From assembly GCA_017590115.1 (NCBI GenBank), contig JAGGNK010007448.1:8534815-8598814 (forward strand): a stretch of 64,000 nucleotides of DNA, written 5' to 3'. Shown here piece after piece: positions 1 through 10,600 of this stretch. The position numbers and the translations under genes were made by a program. The stretch is from Montifringilla adamsi (taxonomy: Eukaryota > Chordata > Aves > Passeriformes > Passeridae). How positions within the stretch are numbered: the stretch's first letter is position 1; the number at the start of each line of letters is the position of its first letter. The notes under the pieces were generated by a model. That model made no database searches. It was not told where the DNA came from and worked only from the letters and a program-made list of their open reading frames with translations.

Positions 1-129
1 AGTAGCCCAAACAAGTGGATTTTCTGCTGCTTGGGAACAAAAAGTGGATTTTCCTGCCCCACACCAGGAAGAGAGATTCAAAGTGCTGTCAGTGCTGCAA
101 CACCCAGTAAGAGCAGAAGGAGCACCCAC

Positions 130-1211
130 CTCGATGCCTGGCAGTCACAGATGCCTCCATGCTTCTCTAAGGTGAGGAGAATTTCGTCTTTGCTGCCAAA
201 CTGAGCTGTGGACTAAGGAAGAAGATACCAATGTTATTAATTAGTAAAGCAATAACTGTTTATAACCCTTCAGTGTAACCCAGAGCATCTTTGACATTCT
301 TTCAGTCCAATGGTTTGATCACTATGTACCAGCCTTGGAGGTGAAACCACAAAGACTTTTAGAATTTAATTACAGTCATGCTAATTAATAAGCAATTAAG
401 ATTCTGTGACTCTATCGATGCTGTCACCACTGTTTAACAGCTGAGTGCAGAGAGCCCTGCGGGTCAGGCCCTCCTTGGCTGCTCTGGGCGGATTTGGGGG
501 CCCCAGGGCAGTACTCACAGAGAACGCCAGCTTCTCCAAGAAGTGGGAGATCCCACTGAGGTATTTCGCTTCGTGTCTCGATCCCGAATTCACCAGAACT
601 GGTGCAAAGAAGAGAATAAACCAGCGTGACTTTTACACCCGCGGGCCTCGCAAGCACAGCCCGGCTCGGGGAGACACCGGCTGTCCCCAGCCCCGCCCGG
701 TACTCCGTGCCCGGTACTCACTGCCCACGGTGCAGAACTGCCCGAACTTGTTCTGGGAGGCGACGCGGAGCCCGTTCTCCAGCACCGTCACCCGCGTCTC
801 GAAGCGCTCCCGGCTCTCGGCCGCCGCGAACACGGCCTTGGGCACGCCGGGCAGCGGGCAGGTCAGCGACACGCTGGGGTACGCGCCGCCGCCGCTGTAG
901 CTCCGGCCGGCCGCCAGCCCGCACCTGAGGGACACCGGGCACACCGTCACGGGCCGCGGGCGCGCCCCTCCGCCAAGGCCGGGACCGAGCGCTGAACCCC
1001 GCCCCCCCCGCCCAGAGCGGGTGCCGCCCGTCCCCCCGCTGTCCCCGCGCCGTCCCCAGCGGCGCCGTGCCCTCCCCGCGCGGCGCCAGACCCCGCTCAC
1101 CGNNNNNNNNNNNNNNNNNNNNNNNNNNNNNNNNNNNNNNNNNNNNGGTCCCGCTCACCGCCGGGCCGGGCCGCAGGCGCCGCGCCGCAGCCACGCCATG
1201 GCCGCCGCCAT
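130..1211 (-). CDS. PMPCA: Mitochondrial-processing peptidase alpha subunit, 5' exons (partial)
   Basis: Four coding exons are seen: 1211-1159, 924-722, 598-519 and 212-130, all with GT-AG limits and matching phases. The remainder lies left of position 1. Exon 1 starts [11 protein letters not shown], an Arg/Ala-rich mitochondrial presequence. A second in-frame ATG lies at 1199 and either could initiate. Exon 2 carries the family segment LPGVPKAVF and [15 protein letters not shown], exon 3 carries [12 protein letters not shown], and exon 4 carries [14 protein letters not shown]. In the family, MPP-alpha pairs with MPP-beta in the matrix to cleave import presequences; alpha recognises substrate through a glycine-rich loop, which is not in this window. 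A 44-N gap lies in intron 1. It shares a CpG promoter with ENTR1. Confidence 0.95.
1103..1146. other. Assembly gap of 44 N in PMPCA intron 1
   Basis: Forty-four undetermined bases. The 10-mer ccgctcaccg, which on the minus strand contains the exon-1 splice donor CGGTGAGCGG, occurs just before the gap (1093-1102) and again just after it (1151-1160). That suggests a duplicated contig end or a GC-rich tandem repeat that could not be assembled. Confidence 0.98.
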
Positions 1212-1351
1212 CTTGCCGCCACCGGGAGCGTGCGTCAGGGGGCGGGGCCGAGCCTCGGGGCGGGGCCGCGGTTGGGCGCGGCGGAGGAGAACGCGCGCTC
1301 ATTGGTCCGCTTCTAGAGTGAGGCCCCGCCCCGCGCCGCCCTCAGGCGGCC
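1212..1351. promoter_or_regulatory. Bidirectional CpG promoter of PMPCA and ENTR1
   Basis: Only 140 bp separate the two divergent start codons. The interval is very GC- and CpG-rich. It holds GC boxes (ggcggggcc at 1241 and 1258), an inverted CCAAT box (attgg, 1301-1305) and a CRE-like tgcgtca at 1231. No TATA box is seen. Divergent housekeeping pairs commonly share such promoters; shared control is inferred from spacing alone, and the 5' UTRs must be very short or overlap. Confidence 0.85.
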
Positions 1352-4024
1352 ATGGCCGTGCCGGAGCCGCTGCCGGGGGCCCCGGCCGAGCCCAACCCCT
1401 TCTCCTTCCGCGAGTTCGTCCGCTCCAAGTCCCGCGGCGGGGACGCACAGGTAAGGCCGTGCGCGGCAGCGCGGCCGGGAGCCGTCCCGTCACCACGCGC
1501 CCCTCAGCCCGCTGTCCCCTCCGCAGGCGGCTCGGGCCGGGCCCGCCGTGCCCCCGCTGCCCGCGGTGCCCGCAGAGTCGGGGGACGAGCAGGAGGACGA
1601 GGAGGAGGAATGGAGCGAGAGCTACCAGCCGCTGGCCGTGGAGCAGGCCCACCTGGGCAGCGCCGGAGCCGCCCCGGGGCCGGCCCCGGTCCCGAGCTAC
1701 GAGCAGGTGAGCGCTGCCGCCCGCCCGCCGCTCCGTCGGAGCCGGGCTCGCCGGGTCACGGCCTGCCAACACCGAGAGCTGCCCAGGAAGAGAACGAGCT
1801 CTGGAAATGTGCATTTCACCACAGTCAGGTCCAGCTCTCTCTCTGTGCTGCTGAGACGTGACCCGGGTGACTTCCTCGTGCCCTGCCCCTTGAGGTCATG
1901 TTCATTTAGAACTGGCAGCATTAATTAGTCCCGTTTACATTGGTGGTTCAGTGCCACGTTCCTGTGCCCCACAGTGGTTTCCAGATGGGTAAGCTGAAGG
2001 TAAAATTAAGATTGAATGTATTAGAAAGCACAAGGATTTCTAGCATTAAAGTTGAGTATTCTACTATTGATCTCGGATTGTTGTGAAAGTGCACCTCAGT
2101 GTTAATAAGAATTTTTTATTTCTTTTTTTAGCTAAAAGAAGAGAATGCTATTTTGAGAAGCAAGATCAATAAGCTTCAGATTCTGGCTGAAACTCAAGCA
2201 GACAAGTGAGTGAGAAGAATTCATTTTCCTTGTAACACAAAACCATGAGATCCTTGATCCTTTCCCAGAATTTCCTTCCTAAAGTATTTAATTGTACAAA
2301 TGCTTACTGTGTGCCATCTCTTATTTTTTTAAGGATGAGGAAGCTTGAGAAGAAGCTTGAGGAAAACAAAATCAAAGAAGAAAAGGAAGCACAGGATTTG
2401 GAAGCAATGGTGCAGCACGTGGAGCAGAATCTGCAGCTGATGACTGTAAGTGTTGGCTTTAGGCTGAGATCAGATGTCAGAAGAAATTCTCCCCTGTGAG
2501 GGTGGGGAGGTTCTGCAGATCCCAGAAAGGAGCAGTGAGGAGGGAAGGAGGGAGCTGTTCCTACCTCCTAAAACATTCAGAACACAGTGTGGTGGAACAC
2601 AAACCCTATCCCTCCAGGTTCTGTGCTGGAATCACTCATTCCCAAGTGGCTAAACCTGCCTGGGTTATTATTATTATGATTTAAATTGAGTTATTGTTAT
2701 TATTATTATTAGTAGTAGTATAATATTATTTTCAGTGATCAATTTGATAATTATAATTCTTATAGAATAATTATTTATTATATATACTAATACATAACAT
2801 TAGTAAATATACTAATATATAATGATATTCTATCATAAATCAATTTATTATTATTATTATTTCAATAATCTCTGTTCTGTTGCAGAAAAGGGCTGCCAAG
2901 GCTGAGAACAGTGCTGCCAAACTGAGGCAGGAGAATGCCCAGCTGCAGGTAGGCAGCAGCACTGCTGGGGCTGCAGGGACACATCTCAGAACTGAGCTGC
3001 AAGGGTTTTGCAGGCTCTGAGGAAAATGCTGGGTGTGTTTTTAGGCTCAGTGAGGGCCTGGATGGTGCCAGATTTCAGTGGTGAGGAGCAATGGCCACAA
3101 ACAGAAATGAGGAAGAACTTCTTTCCATGGAGGGTGGCAGAGCCCTGCAGCAAACTGCCCAGGGAATTCAGGGAGTCTCCCTCTCTGGAGACATCTGGAA
3201 TTGTTCCTGTCACCTGCTGCAGGTGACACTGCCTTGGCAGGGGTTGCACTGGATGCATCCAGAGCTGTTTCCAGCCCTACTGATTGTGTTTGTGGGCAGA
3301 CACTCCCTGCAGGCAGCTGCTTCTGGGCTCTAGTCACTATTTATTGCATTATTTATTGTATTCCCTGTTCGTGTATCAGTTAATGATTACACTCCACGCC
3401 CATCAACTGCTGTGGGAATGCATCATCAGCTGCAGAGCATCTGCTGCCCTTCCGGGCTTGTTTCTCATGGACTGTGCCCTTTTTGCTCAGGCTGAGCTGA
3501 GGAATTCCCGGCGGGAGCAGGAGGAGCTGCGGGCGGGCCAGGCGGGATTGGCCGCGGCCAGGCGGAACGCGGAGGCGGCGCTGCAGCAGCTGCTGCAGGT
3601 GACAGCCAGCTCCCGAGCATCCATCAGGTCAGCTGCGCCGGGACAGCGCTCCTGGCACTGCCCCGGCCACGGGGGCTCACCGATAAACGTCCCCAGTGGG
3701 TGTTTTTAGGGTTGAAATCCAGGGGTTTGTGCTGTGTGCCAGAGGAGCTGCTCCGTGTTCTCACCCTCGATGTGTTTTCCTCCAAGTGTGAAAATAAGTG
3801 GGAATTGGGAGTCTTTGAGTTTCCAGTCCTGATAAAATGCTGCTTGATAAATCACAGAATGTGGGGAAACTCCCCCAAAACTGCCTGGCTGCCTGTCCCC
3901 ACCTGTAACACTGCATCTCTCCCACTGCAGGCAGCTGCTGTCTGGGGCAGAATCCCTGCAGCTCGTGGCTGATCTCCTGAAATCCATAGACAGAATCTCT
4001 GAGGTGGCAGAGCACGGACAGTGA
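1352..4024 (+). CDS. ENTR1: Endosome-associated trafficking regulator 1 (SDCCAG3)
   Basis: Seven coding exons: 1352-1450, 1527-1706, 2132-2205, 2334-2445, 2886-2948, 3491-3627 and 3931-4024, total 252 aa, phases consistent throughout. Exon 1 has the family motif NPFSFREF. Exon 2 has an acidic run (EDEEEEW) followed by the LAVEQAHLG segment. Exons 3-7 form a long coiled coil with VEQNLQLMTKRAAKAEN and end LKSIDRISEV, both hallmarks of ENTR1. The human protein is roughly 430 aa; this model starts close to NPFSFREF, so the mammalian N-terminal segment is missing or encoded by an unseen upstream exon. Family role: endosome-to-plasma-membrane trafficking, cytokinesis and cilia, partly through PTPN13. 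The stop codon lies within a donor-like cagtgagt, so an alternative 3' splice form is possible. Confidence 0.93.
2660..2875. repeat. AT-rich low-complexity tract (TTA/ATA)
   Basis: This stretch of ENTR1 intron 4 is made of tta, att and ata runs with almost no G or C, in sharp contrast to the flanking exons. It is a simple-sequence tract with no coding content. Confidence 0.8.
3038..3265 (+). mobile_element. CR1 LINE 3' fragment in ENTR1 intron 5
   Basis: The text follows the end of CR1 ORF2 and its 3' region in order: gtgaggagcaatggccacaa, then atgaggaagaacttctttcc, then actgcccaggga, then gagtctccctctctggagac, then the gcaggggttgcactggatg block. It is diverged and 5'-truncated, typical of old avian CR1 copies. 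Assigned from remembered family sequence; a repeat-library comparison was not possible. Confidence 0.8.
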
Positions 4025-4430
4025 GTGCCTCACACAGCACGGACGACTTTGTTTTCATATGGAAACCGTTACTAAAAAGTGAATTTTTCATACTTGGCCT
4101 CATTTTGACGCGTCCAACTGCACACCTGGGCTTCTCCATCCCCTGCCGCGGTGCATCCACAGCCAAGAGATCCCTGAACCGGCAGGGACCCGCCTGCAGC
4201 GCCGCTCCCGCGGGGCCGGCACCGCGGCTCCTCCTCCGGGGCACCCGCCGGATGGCACCCGCCACTCCCGGGCTGCGCTCGGCGAGCACCGCGGGCTTGG
4301 CTGCGGCTCCCGCTGCCGCTCGGTGCTCTGCCGCGGAGCGAGGAAGGCCCGTGGGTCCGCCGGCGCTGGCGGAGTCCCGGTGCCGCTGAAGGCCGTGCCG
4401 CGATGACCCGGTGCCACTGAAGACGGTGTC

Positions 4431-4436
4431 ATTAAA
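4431..4436 (+). terminator. Possible ENTR1 polyadenylation signal (ATTAAA)
   Basis: ATTAAA lies 407 nt after the ENTR1 stop and 240 nt before the SNAPC4 start, the only good hexamer I noticed in this interval. It sits in an imperfect GC-rich repeat (cggtgcc.../gcggtgtcc...), so the call is weak. Confidence 0.35.
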
Positions 4437-4558
4437 GGCGGTGTCCTGGTGCCCCGGTGCCATTGAACGCGGTGTCCCGGTCCCGGTCCCGTTCCGGGCC
4501 CAGCCCGGGCCGATCTCTGCGGGTCCCGGGGCTGTGCATGTGCGCCGAGCCCCGTCCG

Positions 4559-4676
4559 GATTGGCTGCGCCGTGTCACGTGCCGTATCATCTGACCCGCG
4601 CTCGCAGCAGCGATTGGCGGAGAGGGAGGGCGGGGCTGGGCGGGGCCAGCGCAGCCCCGGGAGCGGCGGTGCCGCC
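4559..4676 (+). promoter_or_regulatory. SNAPC4 CpG promoter
   Basis: Immediately upstream of the SNAPC4 ATG are two inverted CCAAT boxes (attgg at 4560 and 4613), a perfect E-box cacgtg (4576-4581) and two GC boxes (gggcgggg, about 4629 and 4638), all in a CpG-rich, TATA-less context. This is the usual make-up of a housekeeping promoter. The transcription start is not determinable from sequence. Confidence 0.65.
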
Positions 4677-7600
4677 ATGTCCCGCGGGCCGGGCCCGGCC
4701 GGGCCCCTCCGCTCCCCTCAGGGCCTCGACCTCGATGCGGAGCGGGAGAAGATCCGCCGCCAGATCGAGCAGCTGGAGCGGAGCCTGCAGCCCGGCGGGA
4801 CCGACATCCAGCTGGCCCTATCCGACTCCAGCCTCAGCTCCGGTACGGGTTCGGGGCGCTCCCCGGTACCGGCGCTTTGCACGCTCCCTCCGCGGCCGGA
4901 CACCGGCAGCCGTGAAATCCCGGGGCCCAGAGCGCTGTGTGAGCCGCAGCGTGCCCAGCTCCTGCGGCTCGTTCAGCGGAGCTCGGTGCCAGCGGGAGCA
5001 GCGCTGTCCGAGCGGCTGCTCCCCGGTGTTCGGGGCTGCTCCCCGGTGTTCGGGGCTGCACCCCGGTGTTCGGGGCTGCTGGTGCCCAGTTTGTGTTGTC
5101 CTGCCTTGGAATTGTCACTTGGCTCACTCCCGGGAGCCTCTCAAGTGCAGGAGCACCGTTCAGCTCTGCTGTGCTTACCCAGAGCTGCTCGTTTTTATCT
5201 TCTCCAGAACAACAAAAAAAGCATAAATGGGCTATAACAATGCACTTTTTACATGACAGCGTTGTCAGTATCCAAACCCACTGATGGTCATGTCTGAGCT
5301 CTCTCTGGTGCTTTTTCCTCTGTCCTTTATTTGGAAATATTTGGGTTTAAAGCTTTCCTTTTATCCCACTACAGTCAGGATTTTTGTGTTTTGTTTGTCT
5401 AACAGATGGTGATGATGAAGATGATGATGATGAAGATTCTTATGCTGAAATGGTAACTGTTTTTTCGTTAAGTCTATATTTCCGGCTGTCTATTGAAGGG
5501 AACAGGAGGAAGGGAAACCTCACTCTGCTCTGGGGAAATCCAGGCAATTGCCTTGGCTTTGTGCTCAGTAAAACCTGGATTTGGGGTGTTCCTGCCCAGG
5601 ATTTTGTGATCCACAGGCTGTGGGCACACAGCAGCTTCAGCTGAGGAAGGGCTGAGTTACAGCACTGCTTTTCAAACAACTGCTTTTCTCTCTTTTCTCC
5701 CTAAATGCCTTCTCTGCCTCAAGGAAGTGGAAGTGGATGGAGCAGAAGACAGCAGTGATGATGATGATGATATTGAAAGCTTGCCCCAGGATCCAGAAAC
5801 CTGCCTGCAGATGAACCATGTGTACCAGGACATTATCAAGGAAAAGATTGAGGAGGTGGAGCTGCTCATTGCACAAAACAGAGCGCAGCAGGTGAGCAAA
5901 GCAGGAGTGAAATGCTCATTTCTGTGCTTCTCTGGGTTGCCATTTGCCATCCTTCCTTCCCCTCAAGCCCAGGACTGAGCTGGTTTATTTAACTGATGGT
6001 TCCATGCTTTCTTACCATAAAAAAGGGTATTTTACATGTTGCATTTTAGCTTGCTGTGACAAGTTAGTATTTTATTAAGCTTATAATCATCTGCACTGTG
6101 CAAACTGAGGAAGTTCCAAATCCTGCCTTTAGTCCTGCACTGATTTTCCAGTCTGGTGCTGCAGTTTGAGCCCTGCCTGGGGTGTTTGTGAGGCTCAGCC
6201 TCTGCTCTCTGAAATCAGCAGTTTGGAGGAGACACTGAGGCTGTTCAATTCATTTTTGTATTGCAGAAAGAAATCGTGGGTGAGCTGCATGGTTCAAAAA
6301 CAGCCAAGGCAGGAGATGGCAGAAATCTAGCAGCAAATGTGTTTTTGGGTCATTTTCTGAAGCCATACTTTAAGGATAAAATAACAGGAATTGTAAGTAA
6401 ATAAAAACAACTTCCAGACTGATGTGTCTTCAGTGATGGTTGTACACTGTAATGTGTTTAAACTGTTCTCATTTCAGGTGTGTAACTGATTGTCACTCCT
6501 CAGCCTGAAACATTTTTGTCCTCACTTGTCACTCTCCCTCTTTTGGAAATGTTTGTTCAGCCCTGTGAGGTCTGAGGAGTGGAATTGCAGCCACCAGGGG
6601 CTTGAAAGGTCCTGGGTTTAACTTAACTTTAATTGTCCATGCTGCTCTTTAAAGCCCTCACTGAAATCTGATTGTCTGTGAAACTGAGTTTTCTCAGTTC
6701 CTGAGATTTGCTGTATTTTTTTATATTTTCTGGAACATTCAGTAGTACTTTTTTTTTTTTTAATGTGTTTTTAAAAGGCCATCAGTGAAAGCCGATAGTG
6801 GCTTTTTGTGGTAGCCAAGATGTCAACTAACACCATCCATATATTAATATATTCAAGCAATTACTGGTAATATTTCTGTTTAATTAAATGATGTACCTGT
6901 GAGCTCTTGCTAACAAATGTAACTAAGCAGTGTGAGTGTGACAGTTTGCACAAGTTTGAGTCTTCAGTTATTTTTGTAGCAGTTCATGCTGGAGTTTTAA
7001 GAACAAACAGTAATTTTGTCTGATTCTAATTGTATCTAACTTTTCTAATCCTCATCAGGGCCCTCCTTCCAATGAAGATGCCAAGGAAAAGGCAGCTCAG
7101 GGCATAAAATCCTTTGAACAGCTGCACTCAGCCAAATGTAAGTAAGTCTGGGTGCTGTTCAGTGCTCTAGAAGAGCTATAACATGTGTTTATTCGTATAA
7201 CAAATGTATATATTCATATAACAAATGTATATATTGATATAACAAATATATATATCAATATTGTTTGTGTGTGTGTGTTCCTGCTTGCAGTTAAACATCA
7301 CCAGCTCTGCCTGACTCACAAAAAGTTGTTAGAAGGGAATGGGGTGCTCTAAATTCTTTCAGTGAGTCATTAATTAATGACTCCTCTTTCATTTGTTCTG
7401 CTGCTCAGCTCCTTGAGCACTCCCAAACCAAGTAAGGTGGTGCAAGGGTGGTGCCCAGATGAGGGCAGGTCAAGGGACAGCTGCAGCTCCAGATGCTCAC
7501 GGGGTGGTTCCTTTTTTGGGGTCCCTTTGCAGATCCCAGTAAAACTGAGCCAGAGGCTGTGCCCTGCCCAGGTCTGACACAACCTTGGTGATTTATGCAG

Positions 7601-10600
7601 GGAGCTCTCACTGCAGAGCTGGAGGGCATTCCCAGGGGTGCTGGGAGCACTGGGTGTCTCCTGGCAGTGGTTCTGCACTGATGTCTGCCTGCTCCCCTGT
7701 CTGCTTTAGGGAAAGCTGCAGAGAAGACCCTGCTGCAGAAATCCGTGGTGAGCGACCGCCTGCAGCGCCTGCTCCAGCCAAAGCTGCTCAAGTGAGTTCT
7801 GCCCCAAAATCCCCTCTTCTCCTGCTGAGAGCATTGCGTGGCAAAGGAGGAGAAGGGACATGTGCACATTTCCCCTTCCTGTGTTAATTGCTTGTGTTTG
7901 TAGGATTTTGCCATCTATTCTTCCCATTGGCACTGTGGTGTAGCTTAAAATTGTTGGCAGGGCTTGAAGCTGAAATTGTGATGTGTGGTGAGGCCTAATG
8001 GTGTGTCCAGCAAGGGATTTCTGTGCTGGAGCTGGCACAGTTCTTTATGGCAGCAAGCCTTGGTTCTCTGTGTAAACACCAAAATGGTTTATCTGAAACC
8101 TCTTGTGGGTCAGGGATTGCACTGAAGGGGCAAAAATATGGCAATGAGTGTGCCTTGAGGGAAAACATGGGAGAACAGTTTTGTGTGGAAATAAACCTGA
8201 AAGGAGGAATGATACTGATGGGGAAAGTGTCTCTGCTGTACATCTTCTGATGCTATTGACCTCATTCCCATCTGTCCTTGTAAGTAGTGATAACAATGTC
8301 TTTGAACAGGTTGAGTTACTGGAATCAGAAACTGGAGAAAATCACGACTGAAACAGAAAAACAACCCTTGGAAAAGCAAATCAAAGACTTGGAGCAAGAA
8401 ATAGAGGCAATTAAGTAAGAAGTCCTTCTGTGTTCTTGGTGAAAAATGAAATGTTTTTAGAGTTTAGCTCTAAAACTTCCCTTCTTCTGCTTCTAGATGG
8501 GTCGTTGGTGTTGGGTTGTAAAAAGTTAGGTGCTGTTGTGGCTCTGCAGCTCTCTCTCTCCTCTCCACTGTTCTTCACTAAGAAATGTGTTTGGGTCTTG
8601 ATACACAAAGTGCCCGCACCCAGTGTTCTTTAGCAGCAAAGGAGCAGAACTCTGATTTTTTTCATATTTTTGAGCTTTTGCTCATGAACAAATCTAGAGC
8701 AACATGTTTGGATATGGCATTCATTGTTTCTCCTGCTAATCCAAGTGTTCAGTTCTTGTGGCAGTCAGGAACAGGTGGGAGGAATGAGATGAGGCAGGAT
8801 CAGGAAGACAAAATGTTTCATTAACCCTTTAATATGATTCTTTCTTCCTCTTTGTACCTTCTGCTTTAGCCAACTCCCAGAGAGTGACTTAATAGGAAAC
8901 AGATTTGATGAGCATGACTGGGACAAAATTTCAAACATCCATGTGAGTTGGGGGATCAGCTGTTTTATTGCTTCTGATATCTGGGTCCTTCCTCTTGAGA
9001 ATCCCTGATCTGCTTTGCATCCAGTGTTTCCATCTTGCATTTCTCCAAGCTGACTTAAGTGATTTCAACTTGTTAAATTTGGTGATTTAATTTTGGAAAA
9101 CTTGTCAGTAAGACATATCTGGAATGCAAATACTGGTTTTCCTGTTTGTCCAGGTGTCTTAATCCCAGCTCTGAGACTAAACGTATTTTTGTTGGTTTTT
9201 TTAGTTTGATGGACAACGTAGCTCAGAAGAACTGAGGTGGTTTTGGCAAAACTGGGAGCATCCAAGCATCAACAAAAAGGAATGGACTGAGGAGGAGCTG
9301 GAGAGGCTGAAGCAGATAGCTGCTGAACACAACTGCCTGGACTGGCAGGCCATTGCCCAGGAGCTGGGGGTAAGGTCTGAGCTGGCAAGTTGGTTCATTC
9401 TGGCTTTACTTTGCCTCTTGTCAGGTTTAAAAAACAATGTTAATATTAATTCAGTGTTAATTAATGCTTTCTGAGGAGTGTCCAAGAACAGTACCAAAAA
9501 GGTTTGGTGCTTTAGCTTTTCCCTCTTGCTTTTTGTCCTCATAAATAACTAATTACCTACTTCTCTCTGTTCTCCCTGTATTAAGACAAACAGGACACCT
9601 TTCCAGTGCTTGCAGAAGTACCAACTCTCTAACAAAGATTTAAAAAGGAAAGAATGGACCAAGGATGAGGATCAGATGCTTTTAGAGCTTGTTCAAGAGA
9701 TGAGAGTGGGAAGCCATATCCCATACAAGAAAAGTAAGTGGCCCACAAGTGACAAACCTTACATTCACCTGGAATGCTTCACTCTCCCATTCTCTTTTCC
9801 TTGGTGATCTCTGCCTTTCCTGTACCTATCTGGGAGTTTCATTGTATCAGCAAGAACTTAATATCTCTTAGAACCTTCATCTATATTGGAAATTTGGCTG
9901 AAACTGGCTGAGCACCATTTTTTAAGAGATTAAAGTGCTGCTTATGGCAATCACTGCTTGCAACTGTTGTCCAGATAAAGGAAGAAGCATTAATTACAAC
10001 AGAGTTAAATAAACCTTTTAATTTCCAGTTGCCTATTACATGGAAGGAAGAGATTCTGCTCAGCTGATTTACCGCTGGACAAAGAGTGTGGACCCCAGCT
10101 TGAAGAAAGGACCCTGGACACCAGAGGAAGATGCTGTGAGCTCCATTCTCTGGGTCTGGAATTGCAGGGTGGGAATGTTGGGCTGCTGAGGTGTGGCATG
10201 GCTGTAGATCTGAGCTTTAGCAGTGGCACAGAGGTGTCAGACCAAGGTGGGCACTTTGCAGCTTAAGAGGGCTTAGGAGCTCCTAAACAGTTTTGTCCAG
10301 AGATTTGCACAGAAAACAAATAGAACTGCTGCTGTCTCAGGCCTGTTGGGTTGATCCTGGTGAGGATTTCAGCTCTTGCTCTGTCTGCACACAGATGCTG
10401 ATGGCTGCAGTTAAGAAGTACAAGGGGAAGAGCTGGTACAAAATCCGGACGGAGGTGCCGGGCAGGAGCGACGCCCAGTGCCGGGACAGGTGAGTTCAGG
10501 CCAGGCACCAGCCCCTGAACAAGGGAAAGCTCAGCCTTGGAGTGCAGGGATGCTCTGATTCTTCCAAACAGGATTGAATGTTCCTGACTGTAATGTTTTC

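Noticed and set aside
4411..5226. 271-codon open frame on the plus strand across the SNAPC4 promoter and exon 1
   Set aside because: It overlaps SNAPC4 exon 1 in another frame, sits in CpG-island DNA where stops are rare, and shows no family motif.
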